Assembly: GCA_029959865.1 (NCBI GenBank) | Contig: JASCPE010000011.1 | Location: 1-33,823, forward strand | Reading direction: 5' to 3' | DNA: 33,823 nt | DNA from: Microbacteriaceae bacterium PS02070 | GTDB lineage: Bacteria > Actinomycetota > Actinomycetes > Actinomycetales > Microbacteriaceae | Notes under the pieces: model-generated | Databases searched by the model: none | What the model was told of the DNA's origin: nothing | What the model saw: the letters and a program-made list of their open reading frames with translations, nothing else | Shown: positions 19,676 to 26,611 of the stretch, piece after piece | Numbering within the stretch: position 1 is the stretch's first letter | Layout: every line of letters begins with the position of its first letter | Program-made: the position numbers and the translations under genes

Positions 19676-19918
19676 GTGGCTGAGACATTCACGGTCGAGC
19701 AGGAGTGGCCGGAGCTGTTCGCGCAGCTCGACGCGACGCAGCGCGACAGCGTGCGCCAGGCCCTCGCCGCCGGATGGCACGAAGGGTTCACCCCGACCCG
19801 CGAGGACGTCGAGAACGTGACCGACTACACCCGCGGGGCGATCGACCTCGCGGAGTACCGTCGACGCGGCCACGCTGCCGCTCGCCGCGCTGCCGGCGTC
19901 GTCGGCGCCGGCCGCTGA
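19676..19918 (+). CDS. VbhA-like antitoxin of the Fic toxin
   Basis: The protein has 80 residues from a GTG with GAAGGGAG upstream. It resembles the VbhA antitoxin fold: a helix ending in an inhibitory motif, then FTPTREDVENVTDYTRGAIDLAEYRRRGHAAARR. The inhibitory [S/T]xxxE[G/N] motif appears as AGWHEG: the key glutamate E36 and G37 are kept, but the Ser/Thr position is alanine (A32). In known Fic systems this glutamate blocks ATP gamma-phosphate positioning. The toxin starts one base after the stop, so the two are translationally linked. Confidence 0.8.
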   Translation: MAETFTVEQEWPELFAQLDATQRDSVRQALAAGWHEGFTPTREDVENVTDYTRGAIDLAEYRRRGHAAARRAAGVVGAGR

Positions 19919-19919
19919 C

Positions 19920-20729
19920 GTGGCATCCCAGTTCGATAGCTGGGAGTCGTACTTCTACCCCGACACGATCGACCCGGATACCGGGATCGGGACGCTGCGC
20001 AACCTCTACGAGGAGCGCGACGCGCGGATGCTGTCCCGGATGGAGTACACCGACACCACCGTGCGCGCCGTGCAGCTCGGTAACGGCGAGGTCGAGATAC
20101 CTCGCACGTTCGACGGGGCGCACCTACGCGCGATCCACGGGCACCTGTTCCAGGACGTCTACGAGTGGGCGGGGGAGTACCGCACTGTCGAAATGTCGAA
20201 GGGTCCGGGCCGCGGATTCGGTGAGGTCAGGTCGGGCGAGGTCGACCGGTATCTGTCCGACGCGCGCCAGCTCGTGACGTCGACCGACTGGGCCAAGATC
20301 GGCCGTAACGACTTCATCGCCACGGCCTCGACCGTGTTCGCCTACGTCAACCAGGCGCACCCGTTCCGCGAGGGAAACGGCCGCACGTCGAAGGTGTTCA
20401 TGGCCCACGTGGCCGAGCAGTCGCCGTACCGGTTCGACTTCGCCCGCGTGAGCCCGGAGCAGTGGAACGGGGGATCGGCCATGAGCCGACCCGACATGTT
20501 CGCCTACGCTCCCGAACCGGCATCCCTCGTCCCCGTGTTCGCAGCGGTGACCGTCGAACGCACGGCACCCCAGGCCGGCCCTGACCGGGCCGCTCAGGTC
20601 CGCTCAGCGCTCAGCGCGTCGTATCCCCGCCCCGCGTCCGAGGCGACGCGGCAGCAGCCGCAGCAGGGCACCCAGGCGGGGCGGGGGAGCGCCGGCTATC
20701 GCTCCGATCGCGGCACCGGCCGGGAGTGA
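19920..20729 (+). CDS. fic: Fic-domain AMP-transferase toxin (VbhT-like)
   Basis: The protein has 269 residues from a GTG directly after the antitoxin stop. It contains the complete Fic motif HPFREGNGRTSK with catalytic H147 and a flanking IHGHLFQDVYEWAGEYR segment. Class I Fic toxins transfer AMP to target proteins such as gyrase and topoisomerase IV and are held off by a separate VbhA-type protein. The C-terminal 70 residues are disordered and Gln/Arg-rich, with no BID secretion domain seen, so this looks like a plasmid-maintenance toxin instead of a secreted effector. A secreted role cannot be ruled out. Confidence 0.87.
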   Translation: MASQFDSWESYFYPDTIDPDTGIGTLRNLYEERDARMLSRMEYTDTTVRAVQLGNGEVEIPRTFDGAHLRAIHGHLFQDVYEWAGEYRTVEMSKGPGRGFGEVRSGEVDRYLSDARQLVTSTDWAKIGRNDFIATASTVFAYVNQAHPFREGNGRTSKVFMAHVAEQSPYRFDFARVSPEQWNGGSAMSRPDMFAYAPEPASLVPVFAAVTVERTAPQAGPDRAAQVRSALSASYPRPASEATRQQPQQGTQAGRGSAGYRSDRGTGRE

Positions 20730-20731
20730 CC

Positions 20732-20869
20732 GTGACCGATCCCGAGCCCGTCGACCGCAGCGCCGCCGAACGGCGATCGCGCGCCCGGCGCGAGGCGACC
20801 CCGATCTATGACCAGCTCGCCGCCGACCGAGAGCGCCGAGCCCAAGAGCAGCAGGAGGCCGAGTCATGA
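20732..20869 (+). CDS. Small charged protein between fic and resolvase
   Basis: The protein has 45 residues from GTG at 20732; a GTG at 20726 overlapping the Fic stop would add two. It ends at a TGA that overlaps the resolvase ATG (ATGA). The sequence is strongly charged (AAERRSRARREATPIYDQLAADRERRAQEQQ), apparently one long helix. Codon use matches the neighbours and the overlaps on both sides indicate a real translated gene in the toxin-antitoxin/resolvase operon. Function unknown. Confidence 0.6.
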   Translation: MTDPEPVDRSAAERRSRARREATPIYDQLAADRERRAQEQQEAES

Positions 20870-21453
20870 CGAACGTCGTCGGTTACGCGCGAGTGTCCAA
20901 GCGTGAGCAGAACCCCGCCGCTCAGGAGGCCGAGCTGCGCGCAGCGGGAGCCGTCCGGGTGTTCGTCGACCGCGGCGAATCGAGCCGGATCGCAGACCGC
21001 CCCCAGTGGCTCGCCTGCCTCGATTACCTCCGCGAGGGCGACACCCTCCTGGTGCGTCGCCTCGACCGGCTCGGAGGGTCGGAGCGGATCATCATCGAGA
21101 CGCTGCACGACCTCGACCGCCGGGGCGTGAACATCAAGAGCCTGACGGAGCCGATGATCGACACCACAACCCCGATGGGGCGCGCCCTGTTCGGCATGGT
21201 GGCCGTGTTCGCGCAGCTCCGCGTCGACACGATCCGGGAGAACACGATGCGCGGCCTCGCGCACGCGAAGGCGCAGGGTCGGGTCGGTGGCCGGCCGTCG
21301 AAGATGACGCCGGAGAAGATCGCAGAGGCGCAGCGGATGCGTGCCGAGCGTGCCAGCCTCGACCACATCGCCGGAGTGCTCAGCGTCGGGAAGTCGACCG
21401 TTGCCCGTGCGCTGAGCAAGGCCGATCAGGAACTCACCCAGGCCCAGCGGTAG
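20866..21453 (+). CDS. Serine recombinase, resolvase/invertase family
   Basis: The protein has 195 residues with the usual small serine recombinase layout. The catalytic serine S10 lies in GYARVSKREQN; conserved arginines follow in LLVRRLDRLGGS and AQLRVDTIRENTMRGLAHAKAQGRVGGRP, and a C-terminal helix-turn-helix reads SLDHIAGVLSVGKSTVARAL. No inverted repeats or transposase accompany it, so it is best read as a plasmid multimer resolvase that supports stable inheritance. A res site is not obvious. It ends in a 20-bp convergent overlap with the XRE gene. Confidence 0.87.
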   Translation: MTNVVGYARVSKREQNPAAQEAELRAAGAVRVFVDRGESSRIADRPQWLACLDYLREGDTLLVRRLDRLGGSERIIIETLHDLDRRGVNIKSLTEPMIDTTTPMGRALFGMVAVFAQLRVDTIRENTMRGLAHAKAQGRVGGRPSKMTPEKIAEAQRMRAERASLDHIAGVLSVGKSTVARALSKADQELTQAQR

Positions 21454-21682
21454 CGCCGTCCCGGTCGTCGTGCAGCAGGACGCCCGGAGCCACATCGAGC
21501 GCGCCGGCTATCGCATTCAGCTCGTCGACCGTGAGGCCCGCCGGCCTTCTCAGATGCAGCCGCCGAGCCAGTGTGCGCGGCTTGATCCCGGTCGCGTCGG
21601 CCAGCCACTCGACGGTCAGACCCCGAGTGTCGAGCACGCGCCGGATGCGCTGCGCGACCTGCACAGCAATGGATCGCGTCAT
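21434..21682 (-). CDS. XRE-family helix-turn-helix regulator
   Basis: The protein has 82 residues. It is a compact Cro/C1-type DNA-binding domain: VAQRIRRVLDTRGLTVEWLADATGIKPRTLARRLH, then GLTVDELNAIAGALDVAPGVLL. The ATG overlaps the stop of the upstream 74-aa gene (ATGA), so the two form a minus-strand pair. Its 3' end overlaps the resolvase gene by 20 bases. It may regulate its own small operon or the neighbouring toxin and resolvase genes. Confidence 0.8.
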   Translation of the reverse strand: MTRSIAVQVAQRIRRVLDTRGLTVEWLADATGIKPRTLARRLHLRRPAGLTVDELNAIAGALDVAPGVLLHDDRDGATAGPG

Positions 21683-21903
21683 CGTCCGTCACCGTCCGCA
21701 TCGCTCTCGCGGGTGAGCGTTTCGATCACCGTCACGGCCTCGCTCCCCGGTACCGTCACGGACGCCGCCAGCCGGTAGCCGGAGCGGCCGTAATCGTAGA
21801 GCTGTTGGTCACGCTCGCTCACGTTTCGTAGGAGCCGGCCGCGCTCGTCGTCCGACGTCGGCAGCGTCGTTGTCAGTGTTGCGAAACTCACGGGTCCACT
21901 CAT
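21679..21903 (-). CDS. Hypothetical small protein paired with the XRE regulator
   Basis: The protein has 74 residues from the ATG at 21903; a longer in-frame opening to 22161 would cover the hairpin-rich spacer and is rejected. The middle part SERDQQLYDYGRSGYRLAASVTVPGSEAVTVIETLTRE looks like a beta-hairpin plus strand unit. No family recognised. The upstream AAGGGA is weak and distant. Because its stop overlaps the XRE start, a two-component arrangement (partner or antitoxin-like pair) is conceivable but unsupported. Confidence 0.6.
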   Translation of the reverse strand: MSGPVSFATLTTTLPTSDDERGRLLRNVSERDQQLYDYGRSGYRLAASVTVPGSEAVTVIETLTRESDADGDGR

Positions 21904-22014
21904 ATTTCGATCCCATTCCCTTGTTGTGTGTCCGATGAAAGTAGGCAGTTCGGCGGTACGCCGAGGTGCCGGCTTTCTCGGAACACTTGCCGCCTTGCAC
22001 GCAGCGGAGAGCCG

Positions 22015-22101
22015 GTCAAGGGGAGCCCGCAGGGCTCTCCCGAAGGGACGCGAAGCGCCCTTGACGGGATCGGGAGCGGAGTGCAACCCCGCAGCGCGGG
22101 G
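22015..22101. ncRNA. Hairpin-rich spacer, candidate structured RNA or DNA site
   Basis: Several perfect stems are packed together: GTCAAGGG (22015-22022) with CCCTTGAC (22058-22065); GAGCCC-GCA-GGGCTC (22023-22037); AAGGGACGC-GAA-GCGCCCTT (22043-22062, one bulge); and CCCCGC-AGC-GCGGGG (22087-22101). CCCTT can pair with either of two upstream partners, so two exclusive folds are possible. No gene covers it. It could be a non-coding RNA, an attenuator for the flanking minus-strand genes, or part of a transfer or replication origin. Confidence 0.4.
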
Positions 22102-22111
22102 ACACACGAAA

Positions 22112-22140
22112 GCCCCACGCCGCAGAGCGGAACGTGGGGC
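22112..22140 (-). terminator. Hairpin terminator after the 22158-22529 gene
   Basis: The arms GCCCCACG and CGTGGGGC enclose a second stem CCGC-AGA-GCGG. Read on the minus strand it lies 17 bases after the stop of the gene ending at 22158 and is followed by TTTCGTG. A good intrinsic terminator candidate. Confidence 0.65.
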
Positions 22141-22157
22141 CGGAACCGTGCCAGCGA

Positions 22158-22529
22158 TCAACCCTCGGTAGAAGGCTCCGACTGCGCATCGTCAGCCGCC
22201 GCAGGGGCCGAGCTGGACGCAGGCTTGCGCGTCGATCGACGCCGGGTGCGCGCCTTCTTGTCGGGCTCCGCGAACCCAATCTTGCGCAGCTCGTCCGCAG
22301 ACCATCCTGCGCTCAGTGCGGCCGAGTAGGCGCGCACGTCCTCGCGCTCCGCGGTCGCGATCCGCTCCGCGATCCGAGCCTGTAGGTCGGCCAGCTCGCG
22401 TGCTGTCTCGTCGCGCACGTCGCTGAGCGACTGCCGCGCCTCCGCGACGGTACGAACCGCTGTCAGGCGGTCATCCTGTAGACGTCGCGCGCGTTCGATT
22501 GCTTCCTCTGGTGTCAGTTGCGTAGCCAT
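22158..22529 (-). CDS. Small coiled-coil protein near oriT
   Basis: The protein has 123 residues from the ATG at 22529; the longer open frame upstream would run across the candidate oriT and mobC start and is rejected. It has one long helix (TPEEAIERARRLQDDRLTAVRTVAEARQSLSDVRDETARELADLQARIAERI), a conserved-looking SAGWSADELRKIGFAEP segment and a basic, disordered tail (KKARTRRRSTRKPASSS). The basic tail could contact DNA. It diverges from mobC with oriT between them, so an accessory role in transfer is possible. No family recognised. Confidence 0.7.
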   Translation of the reverse strand: MATQLTPEEAIERARRLQDDRLTAVRTVAEARQSLSDVRDETARELADLQARIAERIATAEREDVRAYSAALSAGWSADELRKIGFAEPDKKARTRRRSTRKPASSSAPAAADDAQSEPSTEG

Positions 22530-22783
22530 GCACCAATCGTACGGATCGCGCCGTTCGAAGTCGACGCCTGTCGACACATCAAAAGCACGCCGAGGCGAAG
22601 CCTCGACCACTCCCGTCTGTCGACGCGAGTGAACTCGAATGGAGTCGCAGACGGAGCAAGCTAAACACTTAGCAGGGCTAAGTGGGCTTGACCCCTCGAC
22701 AGTCGTCGACGGGTGCGGCACACTGGACGTGTGATCCCCGCACGGGGCGGGGTCGCTGCGCTGGGCCGAAGGAAGGGGATCGC
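22530..22783. other. Candidate oriT region
   Basis: The non-coding spacer upstream of mobC. It holds CACTTAGC-AGG-GCTAAGTG (22666-22684), a perfect 8-bp inverted repeat, directly followed by GGCTTGACCCCTCGACAG. Inverted repeat then nic site, immediately upstream of mobC and relaxase, is the usual arrangement of MOBP/MOBQ origins. GTCGAC-type repeats occur on both sides (22579, 22619, 22703). The nick would be expected 3' of the inverted repeat at about 22684-22695. This is by position and shape; I cannot match the nic sequence exactly. Confidence 0.55.
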
Positions 22784-23182
22784 ATGTCAGATGAGACGGC
22801 AGCCGAGCCCCAGACCGAGCGGCGTCGGCGCGCGAATGCCCCCGGCGGTCGGAAGCACAAGCACGAAGTGAAAGTGACTCCCGAGGAGGAGGGCCGGCTG
22901 CTGCGCCTCGCGCTCGCTCAGCGGGTGACCATCCCGCGGCTGCTGGTCGAGACGACCCTTGCATCCGAGACGGGGGAGACGGTCACCGAGCGGCGCAACG
23001 CGATCGGGAAGCTGTTCGAGCTGCACCGGCTGTTGGCCGCGGTGTCGAACAACGTCAACCAGATCGCGAAGGCCACCAACGCCACCGGTCAGCGTCAGGC
23101 AGAGACAGACGCCACGCTCGCCGCCGTGCGCCGAGTAGCGGAGCGCATCGACGCTGCCGTGGATGAGCTGAGCCTGTCATGA
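22784..23182 (+). CDS. MobC-like relaxosome accessory protein
   Basis: The protein has 132 residues from the ATG at 22784, with AAGGAAGGGG upstream. The N-terminus is basic (ERRRRANAPGGRKHKHEVKVTPEEEGRLLRLA), matching the ribbon-helix-helix region of MobC proteins, then IPRLLVETTLASE, and the typical NAIGKLFELHRLLAAVSNNVNQIAKATNATG helix. MobC binds oriT and helps the relaxase melt and nick the strand. It overlaps the relaxase start (ATGATG at 23179), as in many mob operons, and lies 100 bases after the inverted repeat of the candidate oriT. Confidence 0.87.
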   Translation: MSDETAAEPQTERRRRANAPGGRKHKHEVKVTPEEEGRLLRLALAQRVTIPRLLVETTLASETGETVTERRNAIGKLFELHRLLAAVSNNVNQIAKATNATGQRQAETDATLAAVRRVAERIDAAVDELSLS

Positions 23183-24930
23183 TGCCGAACGTTACGCGCG
23201 GCGATCGGATGCCCGGCCTCGTGTCCTACCTCGTCGGCGGCGGTCGCCACAACGAGCACACGGAGCCGCACCTGGTGGCCGGCGATCACGCGCTCATGGC
23301 GTGGTACGACGATGCGGAGCTGAGCGGCGACAACGCGAAGGCGATCGCGCGTCACCTTGACCGACCGCGCACCGCTATGGGCGTCGAGGTCAAGGGCGGT
23401 CACGTGTGGCACGCCTCACTGTCGCTGCGCGCCGAGGAGGGCATTCGCACCGACCAGGAGTGGGCGGCGATCGCGCACGACTTTGTGTCCGCGATGGGGT
23501 TCGACGACAACGACGGGACCAAGGCACCGTGCCGTTGGGTCGCGATCCGCCACGGCCTCTCACAGGCCGGCAATGACCACGTGCACATCGCTGTGAACCT
23601 GGTTCGCGAGGACGGCACGAAGGCGTCGACGCACCTGGACTACGAGCGTGCACAGAACGCTGCGCGCGCCCTCGAAGTGAAGTACGGCTTGGAGCAGTTG
23701 GAGTCGACGAAGGGGGAGCGTGCGACGCGCGGCTACAGCCCCGCGGAGCAGTCCCGCGTCGAGGAGCGTTCGGCGCTCATGGCGCAGCGCAAGTACGAGC
23801 AGCACACCGCGCGCATCGGGGGAGAGCAGCCCGAATGGCACCGCCTCGACCCGGAGGAACGCCAGGCACGCATCACGGCTGAGGTTCGACTGAACGCGCC
23901 TCGGAACGACCTCGCTCGCAGCGTCCGAGCGGCAGCCGGCGCGAGCGAGAACGAAGCCGAGTTCGTGCGCCGGCTGCGCCGCTCCGGCGTCCTCGTCCGC
24001 CCCCGGTTCGCGGAGGGCACGACGGACGTCATCACCGGCTACTCGGTCGCGACCAGGCCCACGAAGGGCGAGCGTCCGATCTGGTACGGGGGCGGTCAGA
24101 TGGGCCGCGACCTCACCCTGCCGAGGCTCCGCGAAGGTTGGCCCGACACACCCACCGGAGCGACCGACGCGGCCGCCGAGTGGCAGGCAGCGGGACGGGG
24201 CCGGCGGCCCGTTGCACCTGGTCGCGAAATGCGCGAACCAGACCCCGAGCTGTGGCAGCGCCACACCGAGGAAATCGGCCAGCTCCGCGAGCAGCTTCGG
24301 TCGGTTCCGCTCGACGACCGCGACACCTGGTCGACGGTCGCACGTCAGACCGCGGCCGCGTTCGCAGCCTGGTCGAACGCCGTCGAGGAGACACCCGGCG
24401 ACCTGGCCGAGGCTTCCGACGCACTCGCCAAGTCGGCACAGACCTACCGTCGCCCGGTGAAGCCCCAGCGCGCCGGCCGGGTGGCAATGTCGGGCGCGAC
24501 GATGCTCCTCGCCAGCGTCGCCCGCGGCGGCCAGGGAACGGCCGCGCAGCTCGCCATGCTGCGACAGCTCATGAACCTCTCCCAGGCCGTCTACGACGCC
24601 GCGAAGGCCGCAGGGGAGGCCCGGCAGGCAGCGAACGTCGAGGCCGCCGTGCGGGAGCGCGTGATGAATGTTCGGCGGCAGCTCGAAGCCGTGCCGGCCA
24701 CCGCGGCCGCGACGTCGACGACAGGCCCGACGTCGACCGCCACGGCGACCGCGCCGAGGGTCGACCGCTCCGCGATCGTCGACGCATCCGTGCAGGAAGC
24801 GCTCGACAAGATGCAGCGCGCCGAGGAGCAGCGCAACAAGACCACCGGCTCGCCGGTTCCGCCACAGGTGGAGCCCGCGCGGCCGCGCACCACGACGAAG
24901 CCGGGCGCAGATCGCGGCCCGGAGCGATGA
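23179..24930 (+). CDS. MOBP-type relaxase
   Basis: The protein has 583 residues; ATGs at 23179 and 23182 are both possible. The relaxase domain fills the first 180 residues: PGLVSYLVGGGRHNEHTEPHLV, then GHVWHASLSL, and the metal-binding histidine motif GNDHVHIAVNLV with H134 and H136. The nicking tyrosine is probably among Y16, Y42 and neighbours in the first 45 residues, to be decided by alignment. The C-terminal half is helical, with a Thr/Ala-rich linker, and lacks a helicase or primase domain. It would nick the transferred strand at oriT and pilot it to the VirD4-like protein. Confidence 0.88.
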   Translation: MMPNVTRGDRMPGLVSYLVGGGRHNEHTEPHLVAGDHALMAWYDDAELSGDNAKAIARHLDRPRTAMGVEVKGGHVWHASLSLRAEEGIRTDQEWAAIAHDFVSAMGFDDNDGTKAPCRWVAIRHGLSQAGNDHVHIAVNLVREDGTKASTHLDYERAQNAARALEVKYGLEQLESTKGERATRGYSPAEQSRVEERSALMAQRKYEQHTARIGGEQPEWHRLDPEERQARITAEVRLNAPRNDLARSVRAAAGASENEAEFVRRLRRSGVLVRPRFAEGTTDVITGYSVATRPTKGERPIWYGGGQMGRDLTLPRLREGWPDTPTGATDAAAEWQAAGRGRRPVAPGREMREPDPELWQRHTEEIGQLREQLRSVPLDDRDTWSTVARQTAAAFAAWSNAVEETPGDLAEASDALAKSAQTYRRPVKPQRAGRVAMSGATMLLASVARGGQGTAAQLAMLRQLMNLSQAVYDAAKAAGEARQAANVEAAVRERVMNVRRQLEAVPATAAATSTTGPTSTATATAPRVDRSAIVDASVQEALDKMQRAEEQRNKTTGSPVPPQVEPARPRTTTKPGADRGPER

Positions 24931-24945
24931 GAAGGGAGTCAGATC

Positions 24946-25785
24946 ATGGCCGATGAGAGCGACGGCATCGAGGAAGCATTCGAAGGGCAGCTCCGCATCG
25001 CCGTCACCGCGGCGGGCCGGGTAGGCGAAGCACTCGCCCGCGCCCGCGAGGAGGCGGCACGACGTGCGCAGGCACAGAGCGAGCAGGCAGCCCGCGAACT
25101 GTCGTCACGGTTCGAGGCAGAGAAGCGCGCAGCTCGCGTCGAGCTGGGAAGCGTTCACCGCTCCGATTGGTGGGACAAGGCGACGCCGCAGCAGATCGGC
25201 GGCGCACTCACCACGGCGCGCGCGTGGGGCTCGGAAGACCCCGAGGCGCAGCGCGCGGAGGGCCGCATCCGCGACGAGCTCCGCACCCGCTACGGCGTCG
25301 ACGTCGACAACACCGGCGCCGACCCCGCGGCCGTCCAGGCGGCCGTCGAGGCCGAGCAGCTGCGCCGGCAGTCCGACACCGAGCGGCAGCGCAGTGCTAC
25401 CGAGCAGGCCGAGGCGGTCGCGCTCTCGCGTCAGGCCGACGAAATCGACCGCGCGGCCGAGGCGTCACGAGACACCGCCGACACGGCTCCCGACGAGGCA
25501 GAGCGCGAGCAGGCCCAGGTGACCGAGCGCGAGCAGAACCGAGCCGAGGCCACCCGCGAGAAGGCCGAGCCGCTGTATGACTCGTCCGAGCGGCGCGAGC
25601 GCGACGCCGACAAGCTCGAACAGCGAGGCGTCGGCAAGGAGGCCGTCAGCGCGAAGATGGCGGCGGACGTCAGCCAAGGCAAGCCGGCCACCGAGGCGGT
25701 CAAGGCGCAGCAGCTACAGAGCGCCAAGGCGCGGCCGAACAGGTCGCGATCGTCGAAGGTGCAGCGCACCGAGATTGGTCGCTGA
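24946..25785 (+). CDS. Coiled-coil protein following the relaxase
   Basis: The protein has 279 residues from an ATG with GAAGGGAG upstream, 15 bases after the relaxase stop. Almost the whole sequence is charged helix (ALARAREEAARRAQAQSEQ, then EQLRRQSDTERQRS), rich in A, E, R and Q. A short non-helical segment in the middle holds SVHRSDWWDKATPQQIGGALTTARAWG. The C-terminus is basic (KARPNRSRSSKVQR). Such proteins follow relaxase genes on actinobacterial plasmids, but their role is unknown; a scaffold for the relaxosome is possible. A strong bidirectional terminator follows. Confidence 0.75.
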   Translation: MADESDGIEEAFEGQLRIAVTAAGRVGEALARAREEAARRAQAQSEQAARELSSRFEAEKRAARVELGSVHRSDWWDKATPQQIGGALTTARAWGSEDPEAQRAEGRIRDELRTRYGVDVDNTGADPAAVQAAVEAEQLRRQSDTERQRSATEQAEAVALSRQADEIDRAAEASRDTADTAPDEAEREQAQVTEREQNRAEATREKAEPLYDSSERRERDADKLEQRGVGKEAVSAKMAADVSQGKPATEAVKAQQLQSAKARPNRSRSSKVQRTEIGR

Positions 25786-25801
25786 GCGACAGCCTGAGCC
25801 C

Positions 25802-25842
25802 ACGAGAGAGGGACCGACCCACTGGGCCGGTCCCTCTCTCGT
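25802..25842. terminator. Bidirectional terminator between mob and transfer operons
   Basis: A perfect 15-bp inverted repeat ACGAGAGAGGGACCG / CGGTCCCTCTCTCGT with an 11-base loop lies between the convergent stops at 25785 and 25850. The T-rich side follows on the plus strand (TTGTG). Confidence 0.85.
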
Positions 25843-25849
25843 TGTGCGC

Positions 25850-26611
25850 TCAGACGCCCGTAGGCGGCTCCTCGCGCAGGTCCGGGTACAAACCCTCCGG
25901 CGGTGCCGTGTACGGCAGCTCAGCGCCCTTGTCGCTGTCGTTCGTGTTGACCCGGTTCTCTCCCATGCCGGCGGCCGCGAACGGGCCGTGAGGGTCGAGC
26001 AGCACGCTCATGTGGTGCTCGGCGTGATCGCGGAACCAGACGCTCATCCCCGTTATCGGATCGAGGCGCAGATGCTCCCACGCCCGCCACAGAGCGTCGA
26101 GGCGAATCACGGCCTCCGGGTAGTTCCACCAGTCGGCCGCCCACACGCTGCGCTCCCCGTCGACGCGGCGACGGTAGTTCTTCACCAGGTACTCGCGCAC
26201 GAACTCGTCGACCGAGCCGTAGTACAGCGTCGGCTCCGCGTCGGCCGGCTCCTCCTCGTCGAGGGCGTCCATCGCGTCGGCCACGGCGCGACGCGCGGCC
26301 GTGGCCGCTTGCGCTTGCAGCTCCTCGACCACCGTCGGGTCCAGCACCTCGTCTACTTCAGCCGCGACGGCATCCTTCACCGCGCCCGTGATCGCCTTCT
26401 GCACCACGGCGCGAATCGCCGGAGCGGCGAGGTTCGTCGCGACGTCGGCAATGTCGATCCCGAACAGCCGGCCGGGCTCACGCTCCGGCAGCTCCGGCAA
26501 CTCGGCGTCGTCGGGGACGTCGCGCGGGTCGGGCTCGTCGCCCTCGTCCAGCTCGAACGGCTGCGCCTCGATTCCCTCGTCAGCGGGAGCGTCGCCCCAG
26601 TTGTCACTCAT
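25850..26611 (-). CDS. DUF4913 family protein, last gene of the transfer operon
   Basis: The protein has 253 residues; the ATG overlaps the stop of the VirD4-like gene. An acidic disordered start (DEGDEPDPRDVPDDAELPE) precedes a helical part (AIRAVVQKAITGAVKDAVAAEVDEVLD) and then the conserved DUF4913 domain: LYYGSVDEFVREYLVKNYRR, WAADWWNYPEAVIRLDALWRAWEHLR, and GMSVWFRDHAEHHMSVLLDP. DUF4913 proteins are very common beside actinobacterial VirD4-like genes; function unknown. It probably works with the coupling protein, for example as substrate adaptor. Confidence 0.85.
   Translation of the reverse strand: MSDNWGDAPADEGIEAQPFELDEGDEPDPRDVPDDAELPELPEREPGRLFGIDIADVATNLAAPAIRAVVQKAITGAVKDAVAAEVDEVLDPTVVEELQAQAATAARRAVADAMDALDEEEPADAEPTLYYGSVDEFVREYLVKNYRRRVDGERSVWAADWWNYPEAVIRLDALWRAWEHLRLDPITGMSVWFRDHAEHHMSVLLDPHGPFAAAGMGENRVNTNDSDKGAELPYTAPPEGLYPDLREEPPTGV

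Noticed and set aside
20866..21453. Serine recombinase as the sign of a Tn3-like transposon
   Set aside because: No transposase gene, no 38-bp-type terminal inverted repeats and no obvious res site; a plasmid resolvase fits better.
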